The notes under the pieces: generated by a model
Told to the model about the DNA's origin: nothing
What the model saw: only the letters and a program-made list of their open reading frames with translations
The model's database searches: none
Translations under genes and position numbers: made by a program
DNA from: Larkinella punicea
GTDB lineage: Bacteria; Bacteroidota; Bacteroidia; Cytophagales; Spirosomataceae
Assembly (NCBI RefSeq): GCF_003334855.1
Contig: NZ_QOWE01000022.1
Coordinates: 87,617-151,616, forward strand
DNA: 64,000 nt
Reading direction: 5' to 3'
Part shown: piece by piece, positions 7,872-16,260 of the stretch
Layout: the number at the start of each line of letters is the position of its first letter
Numbering within the stretch: the stretch's first letter is position 1

Positions 7872-10667
7872 ATGAAAAACACCATTTTTACGACGTTAAG
7901 CCTGTTGATATTTCTATTTACAGCCAGTTATGGGCAACACAAACAGCACACTATTTCGGCTGGCGATCAGGCAGCTAAGCAACCTGCTAATCCCGACAAA
8001 TCAAACTTTCCGGTAGTTAAAACGTCCCTGCCCGTCTCCCGGCCACAGGCACTTGACCGCGTGAAACCCACCGGTAAGCGAGTCGAATACGACCTGACGA
8101 TTGATGAGCAGACGGTCAACATTACCGGCAAGCCGAAGCAGGCCATGACCATCAATGGGGATATTCCCGGACCAACCATGCGGTTCACCGAAGGCGATGT
8201 AGCCGTGATTCGGGTACACAACAAGTTAAAAACGGAAACTTCGTTGCACTGGCACGGTATACTGCTCCCCAATAAACAGGATGGCGTTTCATATCTGAAT
8301 ACACCCCCTATTCAGGCGGGCGACACCTATACATTCGAGTACCCGTTGGTTCAGTCCGGCACGTACTGGTTCCACTCGCATACCCGCTATCAGGAACAGG
8401 TCGGGGTGTATGGCTCCATCGTGATTCAGCCCCAGCAGCCCACTTACAAAGTGGATCATGACTTGGTACTATTATTGTCAGATTGGACGGATGAGAACCC
8501 AGAGTATATTTTGAAAAACCTGAAACGGCGCAATGAATGGTATTCCATCAAAAAAAATAATGTCCAATCGCTCAACCGCATTATTCAACACAAAGCGGTG
8601 GGAGCGTACCTGCGGCAGTCGATGATGAAGATGGCACCGATGGACATTTCCGACGTGTACTACGACCGGTTCCTGGTAAATGGAAAAGACACAGTTCGGT
8701 ATCCGGAAATCAAAGCGGGCCAAACCGTTCGGCTTCGGGTTATCAACGCCAGTGCGTCCACTTATTTTCACATTAATTATGCCGGCGGTCCCATGAAACT
8801 GATTTCCGCCGATGGCCTTGACGTGCAACCGGTGGAGGTTGACCGGCGGCTAATCGCCATTGCTGAGACCTACGACTTTATTATCACTGTCCCAAACGGT
8901 GGCGCTTTTGAAGTTCGGGCGTCGGCACAAGACGGTTCTGGTTACGCAACGGCTTTGCTGGGAAAGGGCAAGGCGAAGTACGCTCCCACTGTTCCCCGCC
9001 CCGATCTGTATAAGTTAACCGCCAACATGAGTCGAATGGGTGGGATGGGCATGGGTACGATGAATATGGGCAAAACCGACACAACTGCTCAGACTAACTC
9101 CGACATGAACGGCCCTATGTTGCACAATATGGCCGGGATGAATCATGGGGCTAGCCAGCAACCCGTAAATCCAGCAAAACCGAACACGAAAGAACCGACC
9201 ACGGGGACCATGGACCATAGTCAGATGCAGATGGGACAGGATAAGCCAGCACATGCCGTATCTATCAAACCAAAAAAGCAGGATTCGATGGCTGGGATGG
9301 ACCACAGCCAGATGGATATGGGTGGAAAGCCGACTGCCAAGCAGCCGATTCCGGCAAAAAAGGCCTCAAAGCCGTCCAAACCGGTGGGATCAATGGCTGG
9401 GATGGATCATCGTGGTATGAACATGGATGGCATGAAAACGGCCAAAGATGGTAAGATGGACATGACGGAGCTGGACCATGGACAGATGGACCACTCCTCC
9501 ATGCCGGGCATGGATCATAGTAAAATGGGCATGAAAATGGATTCGATGCCCAATACGAAAACGGACGGCAACAAGCCGGATAACATGGCTGCCATGGATC
9601 ACAGCAAAATGAACATGGACAGTAAATCCGGTACTATGGCCGGTATGAGTATGATGGACGAGCAGAATACCATCGACTATAGCATTCTCAAATCTCCCGA
9701 ACCCATTGTGTTTCCGGCAAATCATCCGGTTCGGGAAATACCACTCACGTTGACGGGAAATATGTTTCGCTACATCTGGGGCTTCAATGGGCAGCCTCTG
9801 TCACGGGCGGATATGATTCAGATTCGGCGGGGCGAAATTGTGCGTATCCGCATGATGAACAACACCATGATGATGCACCCGATTCACCTGCACGGGCATT
9901 ACTTCCGGGTGCTGAGCGGGCAGGGCCAGTATTCACCCCTGAAGCACACGGTGAACGTATCGCCGATGGAGAACATCACAATTGAGTTTATGGCTGATGA
10001 CGAGAAAGACTGGTTTTTTCACTGCCACCTGCTCTATCATATGCTTAGTGGCATGGCTCGCGTGGTTAGCTATGGCGATAAGCCAGATTCATCCATTGCT
10101 AACATTCAAAAGCAGCACCTGCGCGATATGCGCGACAACCAGCCGTTTGTCTGGGGCTTTCTGCAACCCGGTTATCCGATCAATTACTTTAATCTGAATG
10201 TCTCCAATAATAAAAACGCCATCGTTGCCGGGGGCGATCACGACTGGCGCACGAATCGGTTCGAGTTCGACCTAGACTATGAACGCTACCTCGGCGACTG
10301 GTTTCGGGTGTTTGCCGGGGTTGACGGCGGTAATGAGGAATTCCTGCGCCGGATACGGCCCGAAGAAGCACAGCCAACGGGAGATCGGCGCATCGTCCGG
10401 GCCGTGGCGGGTATTCGGTATATGCTGCCGTTTTTGATTCAGTCAGAGGTAAAACTCGACACACGCGGCAACGTTCGTTTCCAACTTACCGGGCAGCAGA
10501 TGTTGTTTCCCCGTTTAGATTTCCAGTATCAGACTCAGTGGCTGGTAGGAGGCTATGTGCGGGCGCACATTGAGCTGCAATATACGGTAAGCAAGAACCT
10601 TTTTCTACACACAGATTATGACACGCGGTACCGCACTGTCGGGGGTGGGCTGGGGTATAATTTCTGA
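7872..10667 (+). CDS. Multicopper oxidase fused to CopB-like C-terminal domain, 931 aa
   Basis: I choose ATG 7872 because it begins a clean signal peptide (MKNTIFTTLSLLIFLFTASYG); an upstream in-frame ATG at 7827 precedes it. Copper ligand motifs are intact: HWHG (H126), WFHSHT (H168), HPIHLHGH (H669) and HCHLLYHM (H717). Between cupredoxin domains lies a long Met/His-rich insert (residues about 380-600) with many MDHSxM and MAGMDH units, likely binding Cu(I)/Cu(II) in the periplasm. After about residue 755 the protein continues for 175 residues resembling CopB: a GGDHDWRTNRFEFDLDYERY segment and beta-hairpins ending in GGGLGYNF, a typical outer-membrane barrel end. So CopA (PcoA) and CopB (PcoB) functions seem joined in one chain. 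Role: oxidation of Cu(I) and metal sequestration. The oxidase call is very sure; the CopB part is by eye. Confidence 0.9.
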   Translation: MKNTIFTTLSLLIFLFTASYGQHKQHTISAGDQAAKQPANPDKSNFPVVKTSLPVSRPQALDRVKPTGKRVEYDLTIDEQTVNITGKPKQAMTINGDIPGPTMRFTEGDVAVIRVHNKLKTETSLHWHGILLPNKQDGVSYLNTPPIQAGDTYTFEYPLVQSGTYWFHSHTRYQEQVGVYGSIVIQPQQPTYKVDHDLVLLLSDWTDENPEYILKNLKRRNEWYSIKKNNVQSLNRIIQHKAVGAYLRQSMMKMAPMDISDVYYDRFLVNGKDTVRYPEIKAGQTVRLRVINASASTYFHINYAGGPMKLISADGLDVQPVEVDRRLIAIAETYDFIITVPNGGAFEVRASAQDGSGYATALLGKGKAKYAPTVPRPDLYKLTANMSRMGGMGMGTMNMGKTDTTAQTNSDMNGPMLHNMAGMNHGASQQPVNPAKPNTKEPTTGTMDHSQMQMGQDKPAHAVSIKPKKQDSMAGMDHSQMDMGGKPTAKQPIPAKKASKPSKPVGSMAGMDHRGMNMDGMKTAKDGKMDMTELDHGQMDHSSMPGMDHSKMGMKMDSMPNTKTDGNKPDNMAAMDHSKMNMDSKSGTMAGMSMMDEQNTIDYSILKSPEPIVFPANHPVREIPLTLTGNMFRYIWGFNGQPLSRADMIQIRRGEIVRIRMMNNTMMMHPIHLHGHYFRVLSGQGQYSPLKHTVNVSPMENITIEFMADDEKDWFFHCHLLYHMLSGMARVVSYGDKPDSSIANIQKQHLRDMRDNQPFVWGFLQPGYPINYFNLNVSNNKNAIVAGGDHDWRTNRFEFDLDYERYLGDWFRVFAGVDGGNEEFLRRIRPEEAQPTGDRRIVRAVAGIRYMLPFLIQSEVKLDTRGNVRFQLTGQQMLFPRLDFQYQTQWLVGGYVRAHIELQYTVSKNLFLHTDYDTRYRTVGGGLGYNF

Positions 10668-11277
10668 TCGGACAATTTCGCAAGTAGCCGAATGACCAAC
10701 GTCAGCATTAGCAGGTTGGGTAGTCGTGTCGGTGGCCAAGCTAGCATAGACAGTGGGCTCGTACAATAATAGTTTTATGCCCTTTAGCCGCCCATTTCCT
10801 GTTGTTTCCTGCTGGACTGCCCGGTTGAGCGGGACACCAAATCGGTGCTCCTTTTTCAGTATTGTAGTTGCAACCCGCGAGGGCCACGCACACAATGGCG
10901 AGGCAGCCTACGATGCCGGACTACAGGGTAATCCCGGTTTTTAGTGTGGCAGGTTGCAGGCAGGGGAGCTACTACCGTTTGCTGCTAAGAAAAAAGATTC
11001 GTTCATGATCGCCTGAGTTTATACCTGACCGACTGAGGACTCTGCTACATGAACTCGACTTCCGAACAATCGGGCGAAATGGGGCTTGTAATAGTTAGTA
11101 ATATCGTTACAGAACTTCCAGAATATCAGACAAATAGCCATCTCATGCTTCTGGAACGTGTATTATTTTACGGGCCTTGCCCGATTTTCCTCCCAGACAG
11201 GCTGTTGCTAAACTATTCACCTTACCCGCTGTTTTGATATTGTTGGTTCATATGAGCGACGGAAAACTCAACTAATA
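10668..11277. other. Intergenic region without a convincing gene
   Basis: Short ORFs here have no recognisable content. TTGTAATAGT at 11086 and TTACAGAACT at 11107 have the 21-bp spacing of the island's operator pairs, but no TAnnTTTG box lies 22 bp away in either direction, so the site is uncertain. Confidence 0.4.
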
Positions 11278-11430
11278 ATGAAAAAGTCACTGATTACCCT
11301 GGCTCTCTCACTACTGCTACTTGGTGGAGTTTTTGCTCAGGACGCCAAACAGGTGAAAACTCCAAAAAAGTCAACGAAGGCGGCTAAAAAAATGGATCAC
11401 AGCAAAATGAAGACGAAAAAAGATTCGTAA
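11278..11430 (+). CDS. Small secreted Lys/Met/His peptide, 50 aa
   Basis: ATG 11278 opens a 50-codon frame: a signal peptide (MKKSLITLALSLLLLGGVFA, followed by QD) and a short Lys-rich mature part ending KKMDHSKMKTKKDS. The MDHSKM motif is the same unit repeated in the neighbouring multicopper oxidase insert, so copper binding in the periplasm is plausible. It is followed by a bidirectional hairpin terminator. The gene is small, but the signal peptide, the motif and the context make it credible. Confidence 0.7.
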   Translation: MKKSLITLALSLLLLGGVFAQDAKQVKTPKKSTKAAKKMDHSKMKTKKDS

Positions 11431-11445
11431 TCAAACCGTTGGCTA

Positions 11446-11493
11446 CCGCATCAAATAGCATCAGCTGACCGGAGCATTTGCTGGTTGATGCGG
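11446..11493. terminator. Bidirectional terminator between convergent genes
   Basis: CCGCATCAA (11446-11454) pairs with TTGATGCGG (11485-11493) between the small secreted gene and the convergent DUF305 gene. The right side continues CTTAATTATT. Confidence 0.5.
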
Positions 11494-11501
11494 CTTAATT
11501 A

Positions 11502-12113
11502 TTAACGTAGGCTTGCTTCCAGCCGCTTTAATTCGTCAATCTCTTTGGTCTGCATCTTAACAACGTTGCTGGCCATCGTCTGCATTTTCTCTGTCTTCCC
11601 TTCTTTCAGGAATGCACGGGCCATGTCAACGCCCTGCTGGTGATGTTGCGCCATCATACTAGCAAAGTCATGATCGACTTTGCCGTTCATCGTGTGATTA
11701 CCGCTGTGCATAATTTTCATCGCGTCCTTTCCGAATGCCGAGGAAGCTGATTGGGGTTTATGGCTACCAATGAATTGGGTCAGATTCTCGATCTCTTTTT
11801 GATTGGCAGCTTTTATTTTACTGGCCAACATTTTAACCTGCGTGTTCTGGCCCTTCTTAAGCTCCAAATCTGCCATGTCAACCGCCGATTGATGGTGCAA
11901 CAACATCATCATAGCGAAATCGTGATCGGGATCGCCCGTCATTTTCATGCTCATCATTTTATCCATTCCCGATTGCATCGCCTTCATCAGAGTGTTGCCA
12001 CTCGCCGGGCTAGTTGTTTTATGACCAGCATGTTGTCCCTGTTGGGCCACCGCTGGATGCGCTAGCACCAAGGCCAAGCTAATACCCGCTGCCGCAAAAA
12101 ATCTTTTTTTCAT
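11502..12113 (-). CDS. Secreted double DUF305 protein, 203 aa
   Basis: A signal peptide (MKKRFFAAAGISLALVLAHPAVA) precedes two DUF305 half-repeats. The first has DPDHDFAMMMLLHHQSAVDMA, the second VDHDFASMMAQHHQQGVDMA; each carries the D-H-D-F-x3-M-x2-HH ligand pattern of this ferritin-like family. The protein is likely periplasmic and metal-binding. It is transcribed towards the small MDHSKM gene. A 21-bp-spaced half-site pair lies upstream at 12168-12198. Confidence 0.88.
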   Translation of the reverse strand: MKKRFFAAAGISLALVLAHPAVAQQGQHAGHKTTSPASGNTLMKAMQSGMDKMMSMKMTGDPDHDFAMMMLLHHQSAVDMADLELKKGQNTQVKMLASKIKAANQKEIENLTQFIGSHKPQSASSAFGKDAMKIMHSGNHTMNGKVDHDFASMMAQHHQQGVDMARAFLKEGKTEKMQTMASNVVKMQTKEIDELKRLEASLR

Positions 12114-12167
12114 CTGTTTCGTAATTGATTAGACTTCAGTATAACTACGGACCTAAACCGAGGGTTA

Positions 12168-12198
12168 TTACAAGATTTTCCAGAAATGTTATAGAATT
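12168..12198 (-). promoter_or_regulatory. Candidate island operator upstream of DUF305 gene
   Basis: In the direction of transcription the half-sites are AATTCTATAA (12198-12189) and AATCTTGTAA (12177-12168), period 21 bp. The -7 position expected 22 bp further on (12145-12138) reads GTTATACT, a poor match to TAnnTTTG; TAGTTATA two bases earlier is nearer. Half-sites are convincing, the promoter box is not. Confidence 0.5.
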
Positions 12199-12277
12199 TT
12201 TGGGTATTATCTTGCTCAAATATTGATGAAACTCTAAAAGCCGTTTTTATTTAAAACTTTCCGTCTTTTCCTAGTGG

Positions 12278-12982
12278 CTACTGCGTTGCTTTTGGGTGCG
12301 CGTGTTCATGACCATTTGCGTGGCCTTCCCCGTGTTGTTCCAGGTAAGCCCCCCGAGGACCGATACCATACTGATAAGTTAAAACACCTCCCTGATGACC
12401 GGCTAGCCCAACGGCTATTCCGGCGCACACCAGAGCAGCCGCTGTCACCGTTTCAAGCCACTTTAGCGGTTGCCAGAACGTGATTGCTTTGAACAGTGTT
12501 CCGAATCCCCCCAACCAGAGGGAATAGTCGGCATACATCTCATGGGCTTCCAGAACCAGTTGCGCGGCCTGGCTGATGCCTGATGTATGGGGATGAACTA
12601 ATGTACTGGCAACGTAGGCTCCAACCGTTCCCCCGGCAGCCAGCAAGAGCGTCAACACATGCACAGGGCGCGATGGTTTGACCAGAGCGATCAGCTGTAA
12701 TAGCCCCGCCAGGATTAGTAACATGATGGGGACATGGACCACCATGGGGTGATAAGTCGGGTAGTCGGCTAAGGGAGCGGGCATCGAAGCGATTGACTGA
12801 ACCTGCTTTCTGGTGATCGTGTCGGTAACTCGATCACCAGCCGGATAGGCTGGATTCATGTCCGAATTTAGGCGGGTTGTATCTGGTTGTGGTTTCTTTT
12901 TAGGATGACCCGGATGAGCGTAACTTATGTGAAAGCTTACCAGCAAGAAAACCAATAATCCTAGGGCTTGGAGTTGTTTCAT
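12278..12982 (-). CDS. DUF2231-like membrane protein, 234 aa
   Basis: An N-terminal signal or first membrane segment (LGLLVFLLVSFHISYA) is followed by the motif YHPMVVHVPIMLLILAGLLQL, typical of DUF2231 (HP-x-VH-P), and three further membrane helices. The C-terminal tail is His-rich (HGEGHANGHEHAHPK). DUF2231 proteins are inner-membrane proteins of unknown function, sometimes near metal resistance genes. The His tail suggests metal binding. No operator module is seen directly upstream. Confidence 0.8.
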   Translation of the reverse strand: MKQLQALGLLVFLLVSFHISYAHPGHPKKKPQPDTTRLNSDMNPAYPAGDRVTDTITRKQVQSIASMPAPLADYPTYHPMVVHVPIMLLILAGLLQLIALVKPSRPVHVLTLLLAAGGTVGAYVASTLVHPHTSGISQAAQLVLEAHEMYADYSLWLGGFGTLFKAITFWQPLKWLETVTAAALVCAGIAVGLAGHQGGVLTYQYGIGPRGAYLEQHGEGHANGHEHAHPKATQ

Positions 12983-13207
12983 GATAGAGCACTATAAAGG
13001 ACCAGTATGCCCAATGGCGAGTTAATCCGGTCAGTCTGAAAAATACGTTTAAGTCTAATTTAAATGCAGGTAAGGGATGTGTCCCTACAGGGGTCGAAGA
13101 GCTGAAGTCCGTAGAACAACAGACATATCAGCCTATTTCCAAACTGCGACCAGACGCTGGTAGTAATAGCCTTACAGCCTCCAGTGGGTCGTTCTTGGCA
13201 AGATGGC

Positions 13208-13511
13208 TCAAACCAGCCAAATACTGAGGAATATTAACCTGAAACGCGCGGAATGGATAAGCGGATCATCCAGCAGGGGTGCCGCAAAAGCGATTCCATT
13301 CATGGGAAACAACACGGCCAACCACCGCCTAAAATCATAAGGTAATACGTTGACCTTCTTTGGGCATCAGCTGAACTTTCACTTGCTCCCCATGCATCAA
13401 ACACCAATGGTCAACCACAACAAATCCACTACTCCCCAGCAGCACTGACACCGCCAGCCATAAACACAGCTGGCGGGTTAAAAAGGAGAGATGAGTAGCG
13501 GAACTTTTCAC
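13208..13511 (-). pseudogene. Broken HYC_CC_PP family gene
   Basis: GTG 13511 opens a 57-codon frame, RQLCLWLAVSVLLGSSGF...DHWCLMHGEQ, ending at a TGA. This matches the intact protein at 47166-47612 (LICLWLAAFVLIGSSGH...EHWCKMRGKS). In the next frame, after the break, WLAVLFPMNG...DDPLIHSARFRLIFLSIWLV matches that protein's C-terminus (WLTTLLPIES...DDPPSRSVRFRLTNYCIWLI). The middle section with the CC pair is missing, so the gene has lost part of its body and changed frame. Its promoter module (13516-13576) is intact. Confidence 0.8.
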
Positions 13512-13515
13512 ATTA

Positions 13516-13576
13516 CAAACTTAATAGAATACGATTGCTTAGGTATTGTAATATTTTTCAGCGGGTTTATAAAACT
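13516..13576 (-). promoter_or_regulatory. Operator/promoter module of the HYC_CC_PP pseudogene
   Basis: In the direction of transcription: AGTTTTATAA (13576-13567), then AATATTACAA (13555-13546, period 21), then 22 bp, then TAAGTTTG (13523-13516), a perfect TAnnTTTG box. Same geometry and same -7 sequence as the intact paralogue's promoter at 47632-47692. Confidence 0.75.
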
Positions 13577-14076
13577 TTTCGTTTCCGCATATTCTGCTTC
13601 CATCCTTCCCTAGGGCCGCCCTTTCTTTTGGTGACTTCGCCCGAAAAGAAAGGAGGTTTACTTCCCAACCCATTCGAGGCTTCTCTTTTCCTACGTAATC
13701 CCCAAAAGTCCGTCGTTCGGAAAAACACCCGTGTTACGGTGCTTTAGTGAGAAGCGGTAGAAAAAAGGGGGACCAAAATTTTGTAACTTCCTGGATGAAT
13801 ATTGCAAAAACACGATCGGGTTTTAGGAGTTATACTCTTTACAGGCTGTCGTTTCACAAACTGTATGCAAAGCACGCTCTTCCGTATGAGCCTCTGATCC
13901 AGATTTATAGCCAATCTTTGGTAATAGTATAGGGATGGTTAACGGAAAAAGTAGTTTTCATGGCGACCTCAGGTGCAGTTGGAATGAATCGAATGGCTAA
14001 CTAGCCCTGCAGAACGATTGATAAAAGCCATTCATTATCCGTAGCAGTAACACATCCTTTATAATAAATTTTAATC
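13577..14076. other. Intergenic region with inverted repeat and candidate operator pair
   Basis: No gene is recognised. CCTTTCTTTT (13620-13629) and AAAAGAAAGG (13644-13653) form a 10-bp inverted repeat. AATTTTGTAA (13777-13786) and AATATTGCAA (13798-13807) have the 21-bp period of the island operators and face the DUF305 gene at 14077. The -7 position 22 bp on reads TTATACTC, so the promoter match is imperfect. Confidence 0.45.
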
Positions 14077-14718
14077 ATGAATAAAATCTATCGTAGGCTG
14101 TATCCGTACACCTTTCTGGGCGCTTTTTTCTTTTTAGTAAGTTGTTCCGATCACCGCGATGATGCGGTCTGTCTGGAAATCCAACCGCATGATGAGAACG
14201 TACTGATGCAAATCAACCACCGCATGATGGAGGAAATGGACCAGATGACACACACCAACGATCCGGATCACGATTTCGCCATGATGATGTCCATGCACCA
14301 TCAAAGTGCCATTGATATGTCCCAGGAGGAACTCAAGAGCGGAGATGATCCCCAGATGAAAGAGATGGCGCAGCAGGTAATTAACGCCCAACAGGCGGAA
14401 AAGGCCATGCTCCAGCAATACCTGCAGTCCCACACCCCGGTCGTGGAGCCCGATGGTCCCACGTTTAATTCCGAATCGATGATGTCCATGGACAAAATGA
14501 TGAAGGCCCAGGACATCCGGGTGCTCTCCGAAGATAGCGACGTAACGTATGCGCAGCTACTGATCGATCACCACCAAAGTGCTCTGGAGATGGCCATGGC
14601 CGAATTGGCCTACGGGGATGATCCAATGATACGGGAGATGGCCAGCAAAATGATTGAAGACCAGCGAAAAGAGATCATGGAACTTCAGGATTGGCTCATC
14701 AAAAACAAACCATTCTAA
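14077..14718 (+). CDS. DUF305 lipoprotein, 213 aa
   Basis: The N-terminus FLGAFFFLVSCSDH has a lipobox (LVSC), so the protein is probably a lipoprotein. Two DUF305 repeats follow: DPDHDFAMMMSMHHQSAIDMS and VTYAQLLIDHHQSALEMAMA. The HH motifs and many Met residues suggest copper binding, as in the family generally. It lies 34 bp upstream of the Csp-like Cys-rich gene, probably in one operon. Confidence 0.87.
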   Translation: MNKIYRRLYPYTFLGAFFFLVSCSDHRDDAVCLEIQPHDENVLMQINHRMMEEMDQMTHTNDPDHDFAMMMSMHHQSAIDMSQEELKSGDDPQMKEMAQQVINAQQAEKAMLQQYLQSHTPVVEPDGPTFNSESMMSMDKMMKAQDIRVLSEDSDVTYAQLLIDHHQSALEMAMAELAYGDDPMIREMASKMIEDQRKEIMELQDWLIKNKPF

Positions 14719-14752
14719 TAGACTTTTTCATCTTAATTCGAAAACCAAATCC

Positions 14753-15094
14753 ATGTCACACGAAAAATTTCTAGGCTGCATCGAAGCCTGCCAGGCCTGC
14801 GCCGTTGCCTGTGACCATTGCGCCAATGCCTGTCTGATGGAACCCAACGTTCAAATGCTGGTGGAGTGCATTCGCCTGGATCGGGCCTGCGCCCTCATTT
14901 GCCAGACTGCCGTAACCTTTATGGCTTCCAATAGCCCCTTGACTACGCAGGTTTGTGAACTTTGTGCCCGTATTTGTGAAGCCTGTGCGGCCGAGTGTGA
15001 AAAGCACGCCCACCATCATGAACACTGCCGCCAGTGCGCTGAAGCTTGCCGCAGGTGCGCTGAAGCTTGCCGGAACCTAAGCATAGCGGTGTAA
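14753..15094 (+). CDS. Four-helix-bundle Cys-rich copper storage protein (Csp-like), 113 aa
   Basis: I place the start at ATG 14753 (MSHEKFLGCIEACQACAVAC); an open frame extends upstream but overlaps the previous gene. The protein has 19 Cys in helical CxxxC/CxxC spacing (CIEACQACAVACDHCANAC; CELCARICEACAAEC; CRQCAEACRRCAEAC), plus HAHHHEH. This is the pattern of Csp/DUF326 proteins, which form four-helix bundles whose inward-facing Cys bind many Cu(I). No signal peptide is present, so cytosolic storage (Csp3-like) is the likely role. Confidence 0.9.
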   Translation: MSHEKFLGCIEACQACAVACDHCANACLMEPNVQMLVECIRLDRACALICQTAVTFMASNSPLTTQVCELCARICEACAAECEKHAHHHEHCRQCAEACRRCAEACRNLSIAV

Positions 15095-16093
15095 TGCAAA
15101 ACAACGAATCCTTATAACATCGTCTGTCGGGAAGTAAGTGGGCTCAGAAAGATCCCTTTCCTCGGTAGGAAAGGTTAATCTGTAAAAGTGGTACAAAACT
15201 TTTACCTTCACTAATTAACTACCTAATCATCAGGTACTTGTTTTCGTATTTTTGTTCCCTTTAATTAGATTGAGGAGTTTATAGACCGTAGCGGAGGAAG
15301 GAATGGAGAAAGCCTACATGTTGTCCCGAATGGTCAGGCCTTCCTGATAAGCACTAAAAACCATCGGTGCGATTTTGGGTATATTTGCAGAAACGTAGGC
15401 CATGGCGCGATAAATCATCACCAGTTGCTATTGCTGAGTCTGACAGTGGCTTTTACGTGGATAGTATCCAACTACATAGGGGCAAAAATCCAAATCATTT
15501 TGTAAGAGCTACTTTTGCTTTTCGTTAACATTGTTTTATAAGCCCCGAACCAGATTCCAGCAAAAAAACGTGTAGGTTTGTTGAAATCCTTTGGTGACAA
15601 AAAGAAAAAATGATGAAACACATACCTGCATCCGCTTTATTGATTTTTCTTTTTTGCACTTCCCTTTTCTTCTGACTTGTCAGAAGAAAAGGGAAGTGAA
15701 TCATAAATAATAGCTGCCGGGCAACCAAAACTGATAAAAACTCAAGGCTCACAACCCGCTGACAATGTTCTTTGTAGTCTACAGGACTAAGCAGGTAACC
15801 TTTGGTTCGGCACAAAGGACGACGGTGTTTATAAATATGACGTGAAATCGTTTAGCCAATTTAATTTGATCCATCACACCGTGTTGGTTTGAATGACCCA
15901 TATCTGCCGAACTCGTATCCCGGGGCAGATTTTCCACGGTCTGTTCTTCCTTTTATTGAGCGGGTCGTGTCGGTTGGAGCGGTACCCTGTGGGTGATGCT
16001 GATACTGCCCAAAAGAGAAGTTGACCAAACCTCACTGAGTCAGAATAAGGAGTAAGATTATTTTCATCATGCCAATTCAAACTATAAAATAAA
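15095..16093. other. Long gene-free stretch with two inverted repeats
   Basis: No ORF here has recognisable content. GTAAAAGT (15182-15189) and ACTTTTAC (15198-15205) form an 8-bp inverted repeat. A perfect 42-bp hairpin lies at 15657-15698. CTTTGGTGACAAAAAGAAA near 15587 resembles 13620-13653 in part. The region may be decayed sequence from earlier insertions. Confidence 0.4.
15657..15698. repeat. Perfect 20-bp-arm hairpin
   Basis: CACTTCCCTTTTCTTCTGAC and its exact reverse complement are separated by only TT. There is no gene close on either side. It could be an orphan terminator, a small mobile hairpin, or a transposon end junction. Confidence 0.85.
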
Positions 16094-16132
16094 AAAGCAG
16101 CACAGGCTTCTTGTGATCAGCCCGTGCCGCTT
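16094..16132 (-). terminator. Terminator of the CopA-type ATPase gene
   Basis: AAGCAGCACAGGC and GCCCGTGCCGCTT form a 13-bp stem with two G-T pairs. On the minus strand it is followed by TTTTTTATTTTATAG. It lies about 130 bp after the stop of the ATPase gene. Confidence 0.7.
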
Positions 16133-16222
16133 CTATGTAGTAAATAAGCCGGTTGATTCGTACCCTACCTAATCAGAACAGTAGGATAACCCAGCTGATT
16201 AAAAAGTGTCCTGCTAAACGGC

Positions 16223-16254
16223 TTGTAATATTTAGCGTTAAAGATTACAAAATT
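16223..16254. promoter_or_regulatory. Inverted TTGTAAT/ATTACAA pair just after the ATPase gene
   Basis: TTGTAATATT (16223) and TTACAAAATT (16245) lie between the ATPase stop codon and its terminator. The cores are the island half-site, spaced 22 bp. No TAnnTTTG box at the expected position is found, so this may be an operator without its own promoter or a remnant. Confidence 0.35.
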
Positions 16255-16260
16255 ACTCCC

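Noticed and set aside
11086..11116. TTGTAATAGT/TTACAGAACT pair upstream of the small secreted gene
   Set aside because: Spacing is 21 bp, but neither direction has a matching -7 box and the gene is 160 bp away; kept only as a note in the intergenic entry.
13747..13932. ORF of 61 codons between the pseudogene and the DUF305 lipoprotein
   Set aside because: Composition is not protein-like, no homology by eye, and it overlaps a candidate operator.
15525..16080. Two minus-strand ORFs of 96 and 68 codons
   Set aside because: No recognisable motif; one crosses the 42-bp hairpin. Treated as chance frames.
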